Shown here one piece after another: positions 1 to 10,464 of a DNA stretch of 64,000 nucleotides. The position numbers were made by a program, and so were the translations under genes. The notes under the pieces are model-generated. The model had not been told where the DNA came from and searched no databases. It worked only from the letters and a program-made list of their open reading frames with translations. The DNA comes from Psilocybe azurescens. Lineage: Eukaryota; Basidiomycota; Agaricomycetes; Agaricales; Agrocybaceae. Position 1 is the stretch's first letter; every line of letters begins with the position of its first letter. The stretch is taken from contig JAJIRX010000279.1 in NCBI GenBank assembly GCA_023853785.1, positions 1 to 64,000 on the forward strand. The letters run 5' to 3'.

Positions 1-144
1 TTTAGATGACAGTGACTTACCGTGCCACCAAAGCAATACCGATGACGGGCTCTCCTTTGAGGCTTTAGTGGGAATGTATACATCCATGTAAATATCTAGG
101 CCGTCGGCCCTCTTGTAAATAATTTCAATCGGAGGGGTCGTCAT
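1..144 (-). CDS. alpha/beta hydrolase fold protein, 5' exon (partial)
   Basis: The first coding exon runs from an ATG at 144 down to 21, then a donor gtaagt begins the first intron, which leaves the window. The 41 encoded residues start MTTPPIEIIYKRADGL and contain DIYMDVYIP followed by VLLWWHG, with the exon ending inside the next codon. That layout (a short strand carrying polar residues, then a hydrophobic strand ending in HG, with a second G expected after the splice) is the N-terminal part of the esterase/lipase-like alpha/beta hydrolases, where the HGG segment forms the oxyanion hole. The catalytic serine, acid and histidine lie outside the window, so substrate and location cannot be judged. 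No signal peptide is seen, which suggests an intracellular enzyme. The gene reads away from the rest of the window on the minus strand. Confidence 0.75.
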   Translation of the reverse strand, partial: MTTPPIEIIYKRADGLDIYMDVYIPTKASKESPSSVLLWWHGKSLSSK

Positions 145-575
145 ATTCAGAGAGGTCGTGAAAGCTGGAGAGGGTCAAAGCTTTGTGAGAAGATAAGGGA
201 AGGCAGTGTAGATATAGTTTTGAGAACTTCCTATCTATGAGGTATGGCATGAGAGAAAGATGCATCCTTTGGGTAACATTCACTTCTAGGAGACCACCTG
301 AGGCAAGCATATTCTCTCTGATGTGATGGGTTCAGCCAAAATGGTATGGTAATAGTATGGTAATAGTGTCGGGTACAGTGTCCAGTGTTAAATAAAAGTC
401 CATTAATGATGTGGCAGGCGATATGCAGGTGTGGAAAGAAATACAAAGAAAAGTGAACAAAATCGCCCAGTCGACAGCTACTCGCTCTAGGTCCAGCCAT
501 GATGTAGGTTTCCGCAAGTCGTTCTTTAATCGTCAAAGTTAGAATACGCCGTCAAGTATGCAATGGTGCTCACAT
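145..575. other. intergenic, no gene seen
   Basis: This stretch separates the hydrolase start from the stop of the next minus-strand gene. Reading frames here are short and unconvincing. A short direct repeat of the word atggtaatagt lies near 341-366. The promoter of the hydrolase must lie here, but no clear TATA motif is visible. Confidence 0.5.
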
Positions 576-929
576 TCAATACGAAGGGTCCACCTCTGGA
601 ATAACCTTGTTCATTCCCATACCCCCTGCTACCCACATGGCCTTGCGCAGGGCAAACGCGAGCCAGAATAAGAATATCACAAAAATAATAAGAGCGGCTC
701 TTGCATATGGCGATGGTGTCCTCATTCTAAACCGCGGATCCGAATCAAATGAAGGAATCGGTTCCCGACGAATACGAGGCCGGCGAGGTGCTTCCTCCTC
801 TACATCGTTTTCGAATGGGTGGTATTCTTGCTCAGCATCGTAAGGAGGTGGGTAGGAAGGAGACTCTGCGCGTGATGACGTCGGGCTGTACGCTGGTTCG
901 GTGGGTAAAAGCTCGTATTTGGGTGCCAT
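576..929 (-). CDS. small proline/acid-rich single-pass membrane protein
   Basis: An uninterrupted 117-codon frame starts in a good Kozak context (cctccATGGC). Residues 1-50 are a disordered cytosolic-type stretch rich in Pro, Ser and Glu (for example SYPPPYDAEQEYHPFENDVE). Residues 50-75 are basic (RRPRIRREP), and about residues 78-95 form one strongly hydrophobic helix (AALIIFVIFLFWLAFAL), followed by basic RK and a short tail ending DPSY. The basic cluster before the helix predicts a cytosolic N-terminus, as in a type II or tail-anchored protein. I do not recognise a named family. The short tail could mean a missed 3' exon, but no convincing splice signal was found before the stop. Confidence 0.55.
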   Translation of the reverse strand: MAPKYELLPTEPAYSPTSSRAESPSYPPPYDAEQEYHPFENDVEEEAPRRPRIRREPIPSFDSDPRFRMRTPSPYARAALIIFVIFLFWLAFALRKAMWVAGGMGMNKVIPEVDPSY

Positions 930-1354
930 GGAGGTGTTTACATGAGAGTGTAGATTTGGCAGACGTCGTTGGAAACAAGGCTATTTGTCGTTGTTGCCAA
1001 GAACATGGTATTAATGGCAGGTGACTGATCAATAGAGTCATGTGCCTCGGTTAGAGACGCGTTGGGCCTTGACAATTTGAGAAGGGGCGAAAGCTTATCC
1101 AAAAGGAAATATAAAGGAAATAAATATAATACCTATTTTATAGCTCGGGAACGTATATATTTTCCCTTAATGTTGGATAGATGTCTTTGAGCACAATGAC
1201 TTGATGTAGGCATACGATATAACTGCCTTTCGAGAAAATACCCCAGATGATAGTAACATGATATAGATTCGCAATGATATATGAAGAAAAGTGAAGAGAA
1301 AAAGAAAAAGGGTATAGCAGACATGTTGTATAATCGCTCGATCGCATGTTTATC
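930..1354. other. intergenic, no gene seen
   Basis: About 425 bases lie between the 5' end of the small membrane-protein gene and the 3' end of the ferritin-like gene. Frames are short and A/T-rich. The stretch probably holds the promoter of the former and the terminator region of the latter. Confidence 0.4.
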
Positions 1355-3007
1355 TTACCACTGTCCAATGGGCTTGCCAAAAGCATCGAATGGGAACATC
1401 GCAATAGCTGGCCCTGCCACGATGCTGGAGTCGTCAAATCTAACGTCGTTGATGTTCTCACGTCCTCGTACAACGCTGACAAATACTGTGCCCCTGGCAG
1501 CCAAGTCCCTCGGAACTTGCACAAAGTACCTGCGACGATTCTCGGATCCAGATCCCTCGGCGTGTTCTTCGCGCTCAATGATCACGGCGAAGATAGTTTC
1601 AAACCCAACGAGGAATGCAGCATAAAGACGTTCATTTTGGTCCGACCTGGAGTATGGGAAAGATATCTCAGCCTCTTCTCCTGGAACCAATCTTGGTGCG
1701 AGAGAGTCTGGGGTGGATGAACCCCAGCGGGGAGAAGTCCGCGATTTTGGTTGGGCATGGCATCAAAGTCAAAGAAAGAGGTCAGAAGGGTAAGCACCTG
1801 ATTGGGGGTAAGAGGCGTCTGTAATTTGTTCACCATCGGACCGTAAGTACTGTGAATCATATCATATAATGAGAATGACCCGACCTCGAAGGCGGTGTTC
1901 CATGGATTCTGCTTACGAACGGAGGCATTGATCCAGGCTGCTTGGCGGGCTTCAACCGCGAGGATAGACGCTAGAACGGTAATATATTCCTGACAACGAG
2001 CATGCGAACTGTCAGCGGCATTATTTGACCTGAGAGGATGATTTTCCTACCCTAAGTTCGAAGTAATGCAATCCCCCGACGTAAGCACTGGTCGCAATGG
2101 TCGCTATAGCTTCACTTATATCGACAAAAACGCGAACATTATCCTCGTCGCTGATCGTCATAAACATCGATTAGCCCGACAAATCCAGATTTCAAATTCA
2201 ATGAAGTTGTACTGACAATCGATAATCGCAGGCCTGCACTCTGTCGCGCCCAGAAGTTGTGACTGCGCTCTGCAAAAACTCGACATGGGCTCGTTCGTGC
2301 TCCCTTATTTGCTCGTAGCGTCCTCGGACCCAGTCTGGGTATCCAGCTGCGCGGAAATCGTCTGCTGAAAATCTATTGAGCCCGTTTTCAAAGAACGCAA
2401 ATTCGAGCTGTGACAATAGCAGAGCCAGGTTGAGATACCGATTGTCGTTATCATCGTTGTTGTTATTCCCGCGAGAAGCGAGAGAAGAGGCTGCGTAGAG
2501 GCGACGAGGGATCTAATCAATGTTTCGCTTCTATATTGTAAAAGGCGATGGCATACGTATAAAACTGGCTAGGCGTTTGAAAAGTCCTCGCTTTGGAACT
2601 GTTCCGCGAGTCAGAGTTGCAGTAACCAGGTTGAGAATATTGATGCGTACCATCTGCGGCATTGCGTCGAGTTGGACCTGGGATATTTTTAAGAACAGAA
2701 TTCGCTGGACCTCCTGCCACCGCGTTAGCAGTGGCTTCGACCTGCTCTGAAATGGAATGGTAAATTTTCCAATATTCAAAAGCTGATTCATATGAAAATC
2801 ACCTATACCGGCTCTACGGATTGAAGGGAGCGCTTACAAAGAATGGAGGGGAGTTAGGCAAAATCTTGTCGTTCAAGAAGAGTGGAGCGCACATATAGCA
2901 TTCAAGCTGGAGTTCGTAGGAGGAGATGCAGATGGAATAACGTTCGCCATAGCGCACGACGCAGCCAGAGCGATAGCCACAAAGTGAGCGAGAATAGTAG
3001 TTTTCAT
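1355..3007 (-). CDS. secreted ferritin-like domain protein (Rds1/stress-response type), one frame break
   Basis: Exon 1 starts at 3007 and encodes a signal peptide (MKTTILAHFVAIALAASC, then AMANVIPSASPP). The middle exons are not resolved between about 2960 and 2500. From about 2490 down the protein reads NRYLNLALLLSQLEFAFF, FRAAGYPDWVRGRYEQI and HERAHVEFLQSA, the helical pattern with E and H residues typical of fungal ferritin-like Rds1 proteins. Two further introns (about 2145-2208 and 1988-2051) separate SEAIATIATSAYVGG and ILAVEARQAAWINAS. The C-terminal beta-rich part runs to GKPIGQW and a stop at 1355. The frame shifts once at a G4 run at 1710-1713 (C4 on the coding strand): VHPPQTL continues as LAPRLVPGEE only if one base is added. 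Known members respond to starvation or stress and their biochemical role is unproven. The family call is fairly sure, but the 5' exon structure is not. Confidence 0.7.
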
Positions 3008-3821
3008 GGTTTTCTTGTTTCAACGACAGTGAATAGTATTAATGATAGTGGATAGGGCTGTGATAATAGTTGGTGGTGTTTTGGGTAGGCACATGCGGTT
3101 GAACGGAGCTAGGAGCGACATTTTAGGCTTATATACGACGGCGGCTGACCATTGGTGGCTGACACGGGCGCCTGGACTTACTTTGAATTCGACTGAAGTG
3201 GACCAAAATAGGAAGTCGCAGAAATTAAACAAGTTCGATCGTGTCCTGGATTAGTGTAGTCTGAACTGTATAACAGGTTTGTCTTAGATCGAATTCTCTT
3301 GATATTTTATAATAGAGACAGTAACAAAAATTTCGTGATAGCGGAGATTTCTTGAAAAGTCATCAGCAAAAAAACGATGTGCAGCACGCTGTCACTTTTG
3401 AGGCCAACTCACAAATAGTTCCTTAAGCCTTACTACACTATTTCGACTGTATAGTCATTTAATTTGCAATTTCTCAGTCCTTATTATACATTCGACGGGC
3501 GCCTCGTTGGCAATAAATCGACGAAAGAGAACAAAGATTTTAATTCGTGGTATGGCCGTGCCTTCGCACACATAATAATGATATAAAGAATGGTGTAAAT
3601 TTCGGTACATAGGAATAGAGAACAAGAATGGGAATGGGAAATTAAGCCACAACTTCGACCTACTATGATTGATATATTTCTCAAACCTGGGGGCTGCAAC
3701 AAACGGATTAGATCATGGATAATAGGTTTAGCAAAGACAGCATACATAGATGGGACGGAAGTGGGTGGGCCTGTACAGAGTAGATGAAACCGTTAGTGGA
3801 TGTGCAGCTTGTAGGATTAGA
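3008..3821. other. intergenic with the ferritin-like gene promoter
   Basis: This stretch lies between the ferritin-like gene start and the peroxidase stop. A TATA-like motif is present on the minus strand near 3129-3135. The rest is moderately A/T-rich with no convincing coding frame on either strand. Confidence 0.4.
3129..3135 (-). promoter_or_regulatory. TATA-like box upstream of ferritin-like gene
   Basis: The minus strand reads GTATATAAG here, about 120 bases upstream of the ATG at 3007. The position is slightly far for a TATA box but would fit a gene with a 5' UTR of about 90 bases. It is a sequence match only. Confidence 0.4.
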
Positions 3822-5425
3822 TTAAATTGTACCTGGTTGAGTGGCCAGAGAAGGGAAGGCAGCAGTAGCACAGGCTTGCTCGATATCATCCATCGTTTGG
3901 CCGGGAGGGAGTGTGGCAGCGCCGCCAGTGAACGGAATAGCTTGAGGAATGACCTCAGAGCAGTCGGTCAACTACAACGTGATGCTATCAGATTTTATTA
4001 TTTTTCTCATAATAGGGCTCCTGCTGACCTTGCTTTGGTCCTGGCCCAAAAGTGAAAGTTTGAGGACGGCTTGTCCGAAGACCTGCGCCATCTTGGCTTG
4101 GTTGTCTAGTAATATGGGCATAAGACTCTGAGAGAACATATTCAAAATAATTGACGTACTAACGAACGATTGCCACTCGCAGTTAGTAGCTGGGTCGCGA
4201 GCAAGCTATTATAGTATGATTATTATTAAATAAATGGACTATGTATTCTGGTGACGATGAAAAACTTACGAGATGGTCAGATTGCAAGCGAACGGTTCCT
4301 GGCACAGCAGTCTCGACCTCTCCCTCAGTAGTTCCCTCTCTGCATTGGAGAGATTAGTCAAGGTCTTCTAAGAATATGAAAGATACCTACCCAGGGAACA
4401 AGGTGCCGCGAAGTTGTACGTCGACGAAGATTTGAGCTACATGATTGTCAGCCTTTAGCTATTCCAGGTTCTTAGTGTACTCACTGTCAAACTTATCCGG
4501 AGTTTGATCGAAGGGAACACTGTAAACGCGCCATGAGCCATGCTTCGTGCAGTACGATTAGAGAACCTACATACCCTTGTAAGTTTGGTACGACATCATC
4601 AGCACCGGCAACACTGTGCGAACCACCGATGACGGCTACGATCTCTTCGGTTGTGAATCCGAGTTCACCAAAGCGCTGAAGAATCTTCTGAACGCTGTCG
4701 AATGGCTCGGGAACCAAATCGGGAGGAGATGCTGCCGTGGGGGTGCGCGTCCCATGAAGAATGGAATGCGAGGTGCACCGTTGCATTGTACAAGACTGAC
4801 CGCACCCGCCAGTTGGATACTATGGTATATTGTCAAAAATGGAGCCGGAAAGCAACAATTATTCAAGACACTGACAAGTCTCCAGCGGATACTACATCGG
4901 AGTGCTTAATGAGGAATGGGCCAAGGGCGTCAAGGACGTCGTCAATGCCGGTGTTGGCGTGGAAAGTCAGCTCGGTCTCATTGAAGACGGCGATAGATCC
5001 GTCAGCTCCTCCACCACTGAATATGTTCATCTTAATATCAAATTATGGTCAATATTTTAGAGCGTACCCCACAGTAGGTGAAATTCCGATGGCGTCGTGG
5101 AACACAAGACGGAGGGAACCATGGGCCTGTGCAAAAGTATATAAGACTCGAGTACTGAGTAACTGAATGAGAAAAAGTACTGACTCCATCACCACACTCG
5201 TTCTCGAAAAGATTTTCGGCGATGTCCTGAACGACAGGGAAGAGGTTGCAGCATGCTGCATTGATCGCGGTGTTGACGCCATCAGGGCAGGTGGTTCGCT
5301 TGGTTCTTAGACCTACGGCGGCGTTGAGATTTAATCAAGAATCTCCTCCAGAGTGATTGAATTAACCTACCATTGACGAGAGGGAGAGCCAAGACGAAAG
5401 CAGCTAGAGCGTTTTTGAAAGCCAT
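3822..5425 (-). CDS. class II heme peroxidase, generic type, one frame break
   Basis: The gene begins with a signal peptide ([19 protein letters not shown]) and is split by many short introns. Successive exons show [43 protein letters not shown] (distal Arg and His), [71 protein letters not shown] (proximal His), [45 protein letters not shown] and [13 protein letters not shown], with the stop at 3822. This is a complete secreted fungal peroxidase that reduces hydrogen peroxide. Compared with versatile peroxidase, the second Mn-binding Glu (E40) is Gly, E36 is Asp, and the surface Trp164 position is Val. A low-potential generic peroxidase is therefore likelier than a ligninolytic one. The frame slips once at the G5 run 4739-4743 (coding C5), where one extra base would join GRAP to PTAASPPDL. 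Confidence 0.85.
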
Positions 5426-6780
5426 TGTCGACTGAGATGTAACCGAGGTAGTATGAGGAGAAAAATGCTGCCTTGACTCTGACTGTAGAAAGTTGCTCTG
5501 CCTTTATACCTTTCCCTGTGAGACGGGACATCGCATTAGTGCTGAGAGAGTGTACACAGCATATCGTGCAGCCGATTCGCAAGACCTAAGTTTTCTCAAA
5601 CTTCAGGAGATATTTTAGGATATTATGAGATTGCCTAGTCCTTGGGTCGTCCATTTCACAGATGATCTATACCTGTTTACCTAATTTTACTCTTGTAGTC
5701 AGAATGTTTAAAATAATCTGCCATTGCTTATTTTTACTTTCTTGTGACTCGATATAGCCATCCCGACACTTGTTAAACGTTATTTTCTGCCTTAAAACAT
5801 CATGCGTCCATCGAGTTTGACTACTTGGAGATCGAATACAATAACTTCAATTCGAGTTAGATATTCTGTATGGCATGATGTGTTCATAGCTCTCGAATTA
5901 CTCAGAACAGCATTTAAACCTCGTGACAAAGCCAGTATGACAGAGTAATGCCTAACAACGATGTCATTTTCTTCAAGCTGAACCAGATGAAAGGAAATAT
6001 ATCATACAATACCACGTCTGTGGGATCTCCCGTCCATGCAACAGTTTGTTAAGAATCTTTCTCGCTCCACAAATGGTGATGGTGTGAAGTAAAGCTACTC
6101 GCTGAATGGCCAATCCATAATGGCTTTCTGAGTTGCCTCGCCTAATACAACTCATCGCATGGACTGCGGAGAAAGGACCAATCACTTCTCGAGTAGTTGT
6201 ACTTATATATATAGCAGGCACTTCCTACTTTTTACACTCTTGGACAGCATGCAGCAAAATTTAGGCAGTATTGTCAATTAGATCAACCATCCAACTTCCC
6301 TCTACATGAATTTGCCACGGTGTGGTGCCAATGTGTGTTTTGAGCCAGTCAGTTGCACGCGCTTTCTTGTACATTCGACACCCAGAGAGGCGGTACCGGC
6401 GGTGGCTAATTTGTGTAAGTGCTTATCAGTCTATTAAAATCGACGACGTTCCGGCTTTCCACGCTTAAGGCCGAACCGAGGGCGTACCAAGAGGTGCGGT
6501 TCCGAGCCGGGCTTGTAATAAAGTTGTAGAAGCCAGTCGAAGGTCTGCCGTGGACGTACGTAGTATGCAGGATCTGTGCCATAGTTTTTCCGCCTGAGAA
6601 AGTAGAGCCCAGTGAACGGAACCAACGTCCTCTTGGTAACAGTACGACGGTGATTGGCCTACGCCGTCTCATCCAGGTGAGTATCTACCCAAGTAAACTG
6701 GGATATAATATTGGAAAGTCATCGCGCTCACCCCCCTGCATGCAGTAGTTCTACGTTTAGTACTACCGGATAATTAATCG
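5426..6780. other. intergenic, no recognisable gene
   Basis: About 1.35 kb lies between the peroxidase start and the F-box gene stop. The longest minus frame (6406-6672, 88 codons, MRRRRPITVVLL...) and another at 5973-6221 have no recognisable motif, no intron-flanked context and no sibling copy elsewhere in the window, so I do not call them genes. An A/T run tatatatata lies near 6205-6213. Confidence 0.4.
5501..5508 (-). promoter_or_regulatory. TATA box of the peroxidase gene
   Basis: The minus strand carries GGTATAAAGG about 75 bases before the peroxidase ATG at 5425. This is the expected spacing for a strongly expressed secreted enzyme gene. The call rests on sequence and position only. 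Confidence 0.5.
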
Positions 6781-8568
6781 TTATGGTCGGAAATATTCGT
6801 TTCGTTTGAACAACCCCTTTCTGGGGCGGACAGACCCAGGTATGGCAACGCGCACAGCCGGATAGATCAATTCCAGCTTTAGGCCATCCTCTACGTCGAT
6901 ATAGCAAGAAAGAGGTGGCCTGATATCCTCCGTTTGGTCGCGAAGGAAGGTAGTTTTAAAATGCTTCATTCGCACGACCCTGTCTGTAGCATACGCCATA
7001 CCCATCCTTTTCTTGAGAAACTCAAGAACATCCTCATCGAAGAGTCGGCGGATCCTCCCCAGATCGACGTGTGAGAGATTTGGCCAAATGCACAACTCGT
7101 CCTGGTCTGGCGTCAGCATTTTGAGGCTGACTGTGATGAAATCGATAGGAAGTCTTGAATTCCTCGTAACCAAGTGGCCTGCTCGTCCGAGGGTCCTCGA
7201 CGACACGATTCACTGGCGAACCGTTGTACATTTGGAGTAAGCTGTATAATTTCCTTCCAATCCTCCAGTGTCAACATCTGCAGATTCATTGTCAATGCCA
7301 CGATGTTGATACTTTGGGCATTGGAAAGTAAGGTAATGAGAGGAGAACGTCTACTTCTCGATGGCCAAAATAAGGTGTGAAATTTGACTGAGCGCAGCGA
7401 AGGAAAGTCGACTACCTTGAGCAAAGTCGGCAGTGAATGAGCTGCATCCAGGATGTCAAGCGTCTCCAGATATCGAAGTGAAAGGTTAGCCCATGAACAC
7501 TTGGCGTCTGGCGTATCCTCAACATCGACCGCGCAATGTCTGAGATTCTGGCACATGTTAAACAAAACATACGCTTCTTCAATAGTTAAGCCCCTATCTT
7601 GCCACGAAGTCCTGTGATCAGGAATTTCCAGATGAGTCATTAGAGACCAATCAACGTTAAGCTGGGACATAGGGAACGGGAAATGATGAAAGTACAATGT
7701 ACGAAGACTTGGGTTGCCTATCATACCGCTCGTCCTCCAAGCATCGTCGTGAGGTTGACCCCAGTCTTGCCAATGCTGAACGAATGATATGTAAAGTGTG
7801 TCGAGGATGGGTACAGCTGACGACGGCATGGATGCAAAAAGTCGAGTACTCCCCCGTTAGAACGGTGAGTTCAAGATTGTACCACCGGGTGGAAAATTCG
7901 ATAAGTGTCTCGAGATAGGGTTTCAGATACGTTTTGGCTTGGATCGGATATGTGATGGTTGGATGAAGCGAAAGCGAAAGAGGACAGGTGCCAGATCGTA
8001 GAAGCCATGTGCGTATAGAGTCACAGTGCTTGATAACTCTGTCATTGAATACTGAGAGAGTATTTTGGTAATCCCCAAATTGAAGATGAGTGTCGACGAC
8101 AGGTTGAACGGGGTGAATTGGGAGAGGGATGTGTAAGGTAGCCCACAGACGCGGTGTACGGTAAGCAACAGATTTCCAACGATAACATACGCGACAGAGC
8201 AGAAATGGTGGATCATGGAGATCCATGACGGCATTGTGAGCTTGAGGAAGACAGAAAAGGAAGATTTGTTGGAGGATGTCATCAGGAAGGCAACGAAAGG
8301 GTGAGAGTAAACGTTGATGAAGAACGATGGAATCCTGAAGAGCGGTTTTCCTCTGCAATGACTCTTCGATAAGGCTATGTATATGGGATATGTCTCCCTG
8401 CAGTTTCTGCGATCTTGACACTGGTTCGGCTAGGGTATGTACGATTTGAGATCGCTCGAAGTCGTCTGGGACATAGTTTGTCCCCAGATGATCCGAGAAT
8501 GGTGTTGAAAACAGCGGCTAATAATGGTTTGTGCCGTTGCTATACATGAGAAGAGTGTGACTCACCAT
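6781..8568 (-). CDS. F-box protein (basidiomycete type), two frame breaks
   Basis: The likely start is an ATG alone in a micro-exon at 8566-8568, followed by a 48-nt intron (8518-8565, gtgagt...attag). Exon 2 then reads PLFSTPFSDHLGTNYVPDD and continues through a helical stretch (SHIHSLIEESLQRKTALQDS) into the F-box: LSPFRCLPDDILQQIFLFCL, then DPPFLLCRVCYRWKSVAYRT and PRLWATLHI. This is the usual architecture of the large Agaricomycete F-box family, in which the F-box recruits Skp1 of an SCF ubiquitin ligase and the C-terminal leucine-rich part binds a target. The reading frame shifts at C5 7851-7855 (after NLELTVL, resuming at LFASMPSSAVPILDTL) and at T4 7119-7122 (after ISSQSASK, resuming at MLTPDQDELC). 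Each shift is repaired by one base in the run. Fragments of this gene recur elsewhere in the window. Confidence 0.75.
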
Positions 8569-9260
8569 TCAGAGATCCCAAAAACGACAACTATGGGCTA
8601 TGAAAGCAATGGCAGACGTTGATATTTGCGATAGAGATTGGCACCCAATTATAGGTCACCGACGAAGTTTCATCGACATACACAGGGAGTACAGTTTATC
8701 TGTTGAGTGTCTTGAGGTTTAGAGGCCTAGAGCAGTCGAACAACAATATAGCAATGGATGTTGGTTGGAAAAGGGGGCCCGAGTAGGTTTGAACTTCATT
8801 ACGTACCGCTGATCAGGCTAGCCAATTAGGTTCATCCATCATTTGTTGCTATATGAAATGGGCTTGGGCTTGTTTCCTCTTCACGGAATTTATGCATATG
8901 TACCCCTCGGTGGATGGCTCAGCCTATGTGTTATGGGAAATTATGGGTTGTGAGAGGTCAATTTGGGTGTAAATTTCATTTTGGTGGCGGCTTAAACCTA
9001 TGGGCTATGGGGTATATTGGTCATCCCAGGTTTAACTGTATGGGTTATGACAAGTTCGACTATATCCCTTTCTCTTCTCTTACTATAAACATCCGCCGTA
9101 AGGTGAACCATAGGGTGCGATGTTTACTTTTCATCTGCGTAATTTTAACACTAGTGGCAGCTAATGTAGATCCTGCCACTAATATGTACAAAAGAGAAAG
9201 ATCGAAGAAATCATCGTGTTCACAGTTGTGTGAGGTACACCCAAATTATGGACAAAGGGT
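8420..9260. repeat. duplicated block: F-box 5' end plus upstream spacer (copy A)
   Basis: The first F-box coding exon and the non-coding sequence beyond it closely match 40852-41500 in the same orientation. Shared words include ggttcg[g/a]ctagggta, gggacatagtttgtcccc and atgggcttgg. The matching block ends in the X gene in both places (X1 here, X5 there), so the F-box start and the X 3' end were duplicated together. The stretch 8569-9295 holds no gene of its own. Confidence 0.75.
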
Positions 9261-9295
9261 ATCAGTTCTACCGCATTCAAGAAAAAGCCAAATCA

Positions 9296-10403
9296 TCAGC
9301 AGCCATTGTCGTTGATCAGCCATATTCCCCATTTACCACACTTGCCCTCTAGAAAAATTTCAAGTTAACATCGTGCTGGTGTTGAAAATGGAGTGTTCTC
9401 TTACCCAATCAACACATGACGTTGGTCCATCGTAGTTTACACCGTTGATATTAGGCGGCGTGGCACTACACATATCTTCCCAATTATCGCCATCGTGTAG
9501 ATTTTTCAATGGTGCCTCATGACGCTATACAGTAGAAAATTTGATCAGGCCAAAGTGTAAGTAGAGCAAGGGCAGGCGGCTTACACGAATACCAGGCTTT
9601 ACACATCCCTGAACGTGAAGGTAGACATAAGACATGATTATTAGCTGTTGACTATTTCTCACACCTTATCTTGGAAGTAACTCCACCAAGGAGTACATCC
9701 CCCTTCGTTAAAATTCACTTTCCAGTAGCCGGTAACGTGTCCACAGATTCCCTGTTCGACTTATGGGTATCCCAGTTCTTAGACCTTGAAATTACTCACA
9801 CAGCCCTGATCCCCACAGCTAATCGGAGTCCATTCCATTCCATGGATTTCCAACCGATTGGAACATTCGTTAAAGTGGTGGTACACTCTCACTCCATAGC
9901 GCAAGCAATGGGGTGGCTGCAGACCAGACCATACAATGGACACCCTCTGGCGAATATCTTCCTCTTCTCAACGACTCTTCTCACCAGCCTTCTCTTTCGC
10001 CTCGTTATCCCATTCTCTCTGCTCCTGGTGCATCTTGACTCGCTGCTCCCGATGGTCCCCAGCCTTTCATACACAGGGTGATATACCTGTTTGAACGCTT
10101 ATTGGAACCATCCTGCATGTTCGGCTGATAATAAGACATAAGTATGACCTTTCTGGAGTTGCTGAAAGACGTGGTAAGAGACAAAGAACTCAACGACGCA
10201 GGCTTGATATGAGGCGCGGCTCGAGCGTAGTACGATAATACATCATGTGTATCTCCGTCCTCAGACACCCTAACTTCATTATTAACTCGCATTTCATCAA
10301 TTTGTGTAATAGGAGAGTCATGTAGCTTATAATGCGCTGCAGAACAGCAAATATATGGATGGTATACATGCGACAATTTATGATTTGAAGCACTCGGAAC
10401 CAT
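9296..10403 (-). pseudogene. X1, damaged copy of X family (membrane-anchored coiled-coil, Cys-rich C-terminus)
   Basis: The C-terminal exons are clear: a block starting QPPHCLRYGVR, then LHDGDNWEDMCSATPPNING, VNYDGPTSCVDW, and a last exon GKCGKWGIWLIND ending at a stop at 9296-9298. The N-terminal exon shows RVNNEVRVSEDGDTHDVLSY near 10300. The piece that should encode the membrane helix is missing. The coiled-coil remnant (VKMHQEQREWDNEAKEK) is followed by an in-frame stop near 9977. Two bases are missing in GVREYT, and the stretch after NECS lacks about 15 codons seen in X5. It lies directly downstream of M1 on the same strand. It is a pseudogene unless a shortened product is made. Confidence 0.65.
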
Positions 10404-10464
10404 ACAACAGCAAAACCAAAGTAAAACGATTAAGAAATGTGCGGTATGTGTATAGATTAGTTAT

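Noticed and set aside
6406..6672. 88-codon minus frame between peroxidase and F-box gene
   Set aside because: No motif, no flanking splice or start context, and no second copy in the window. Probably chance.
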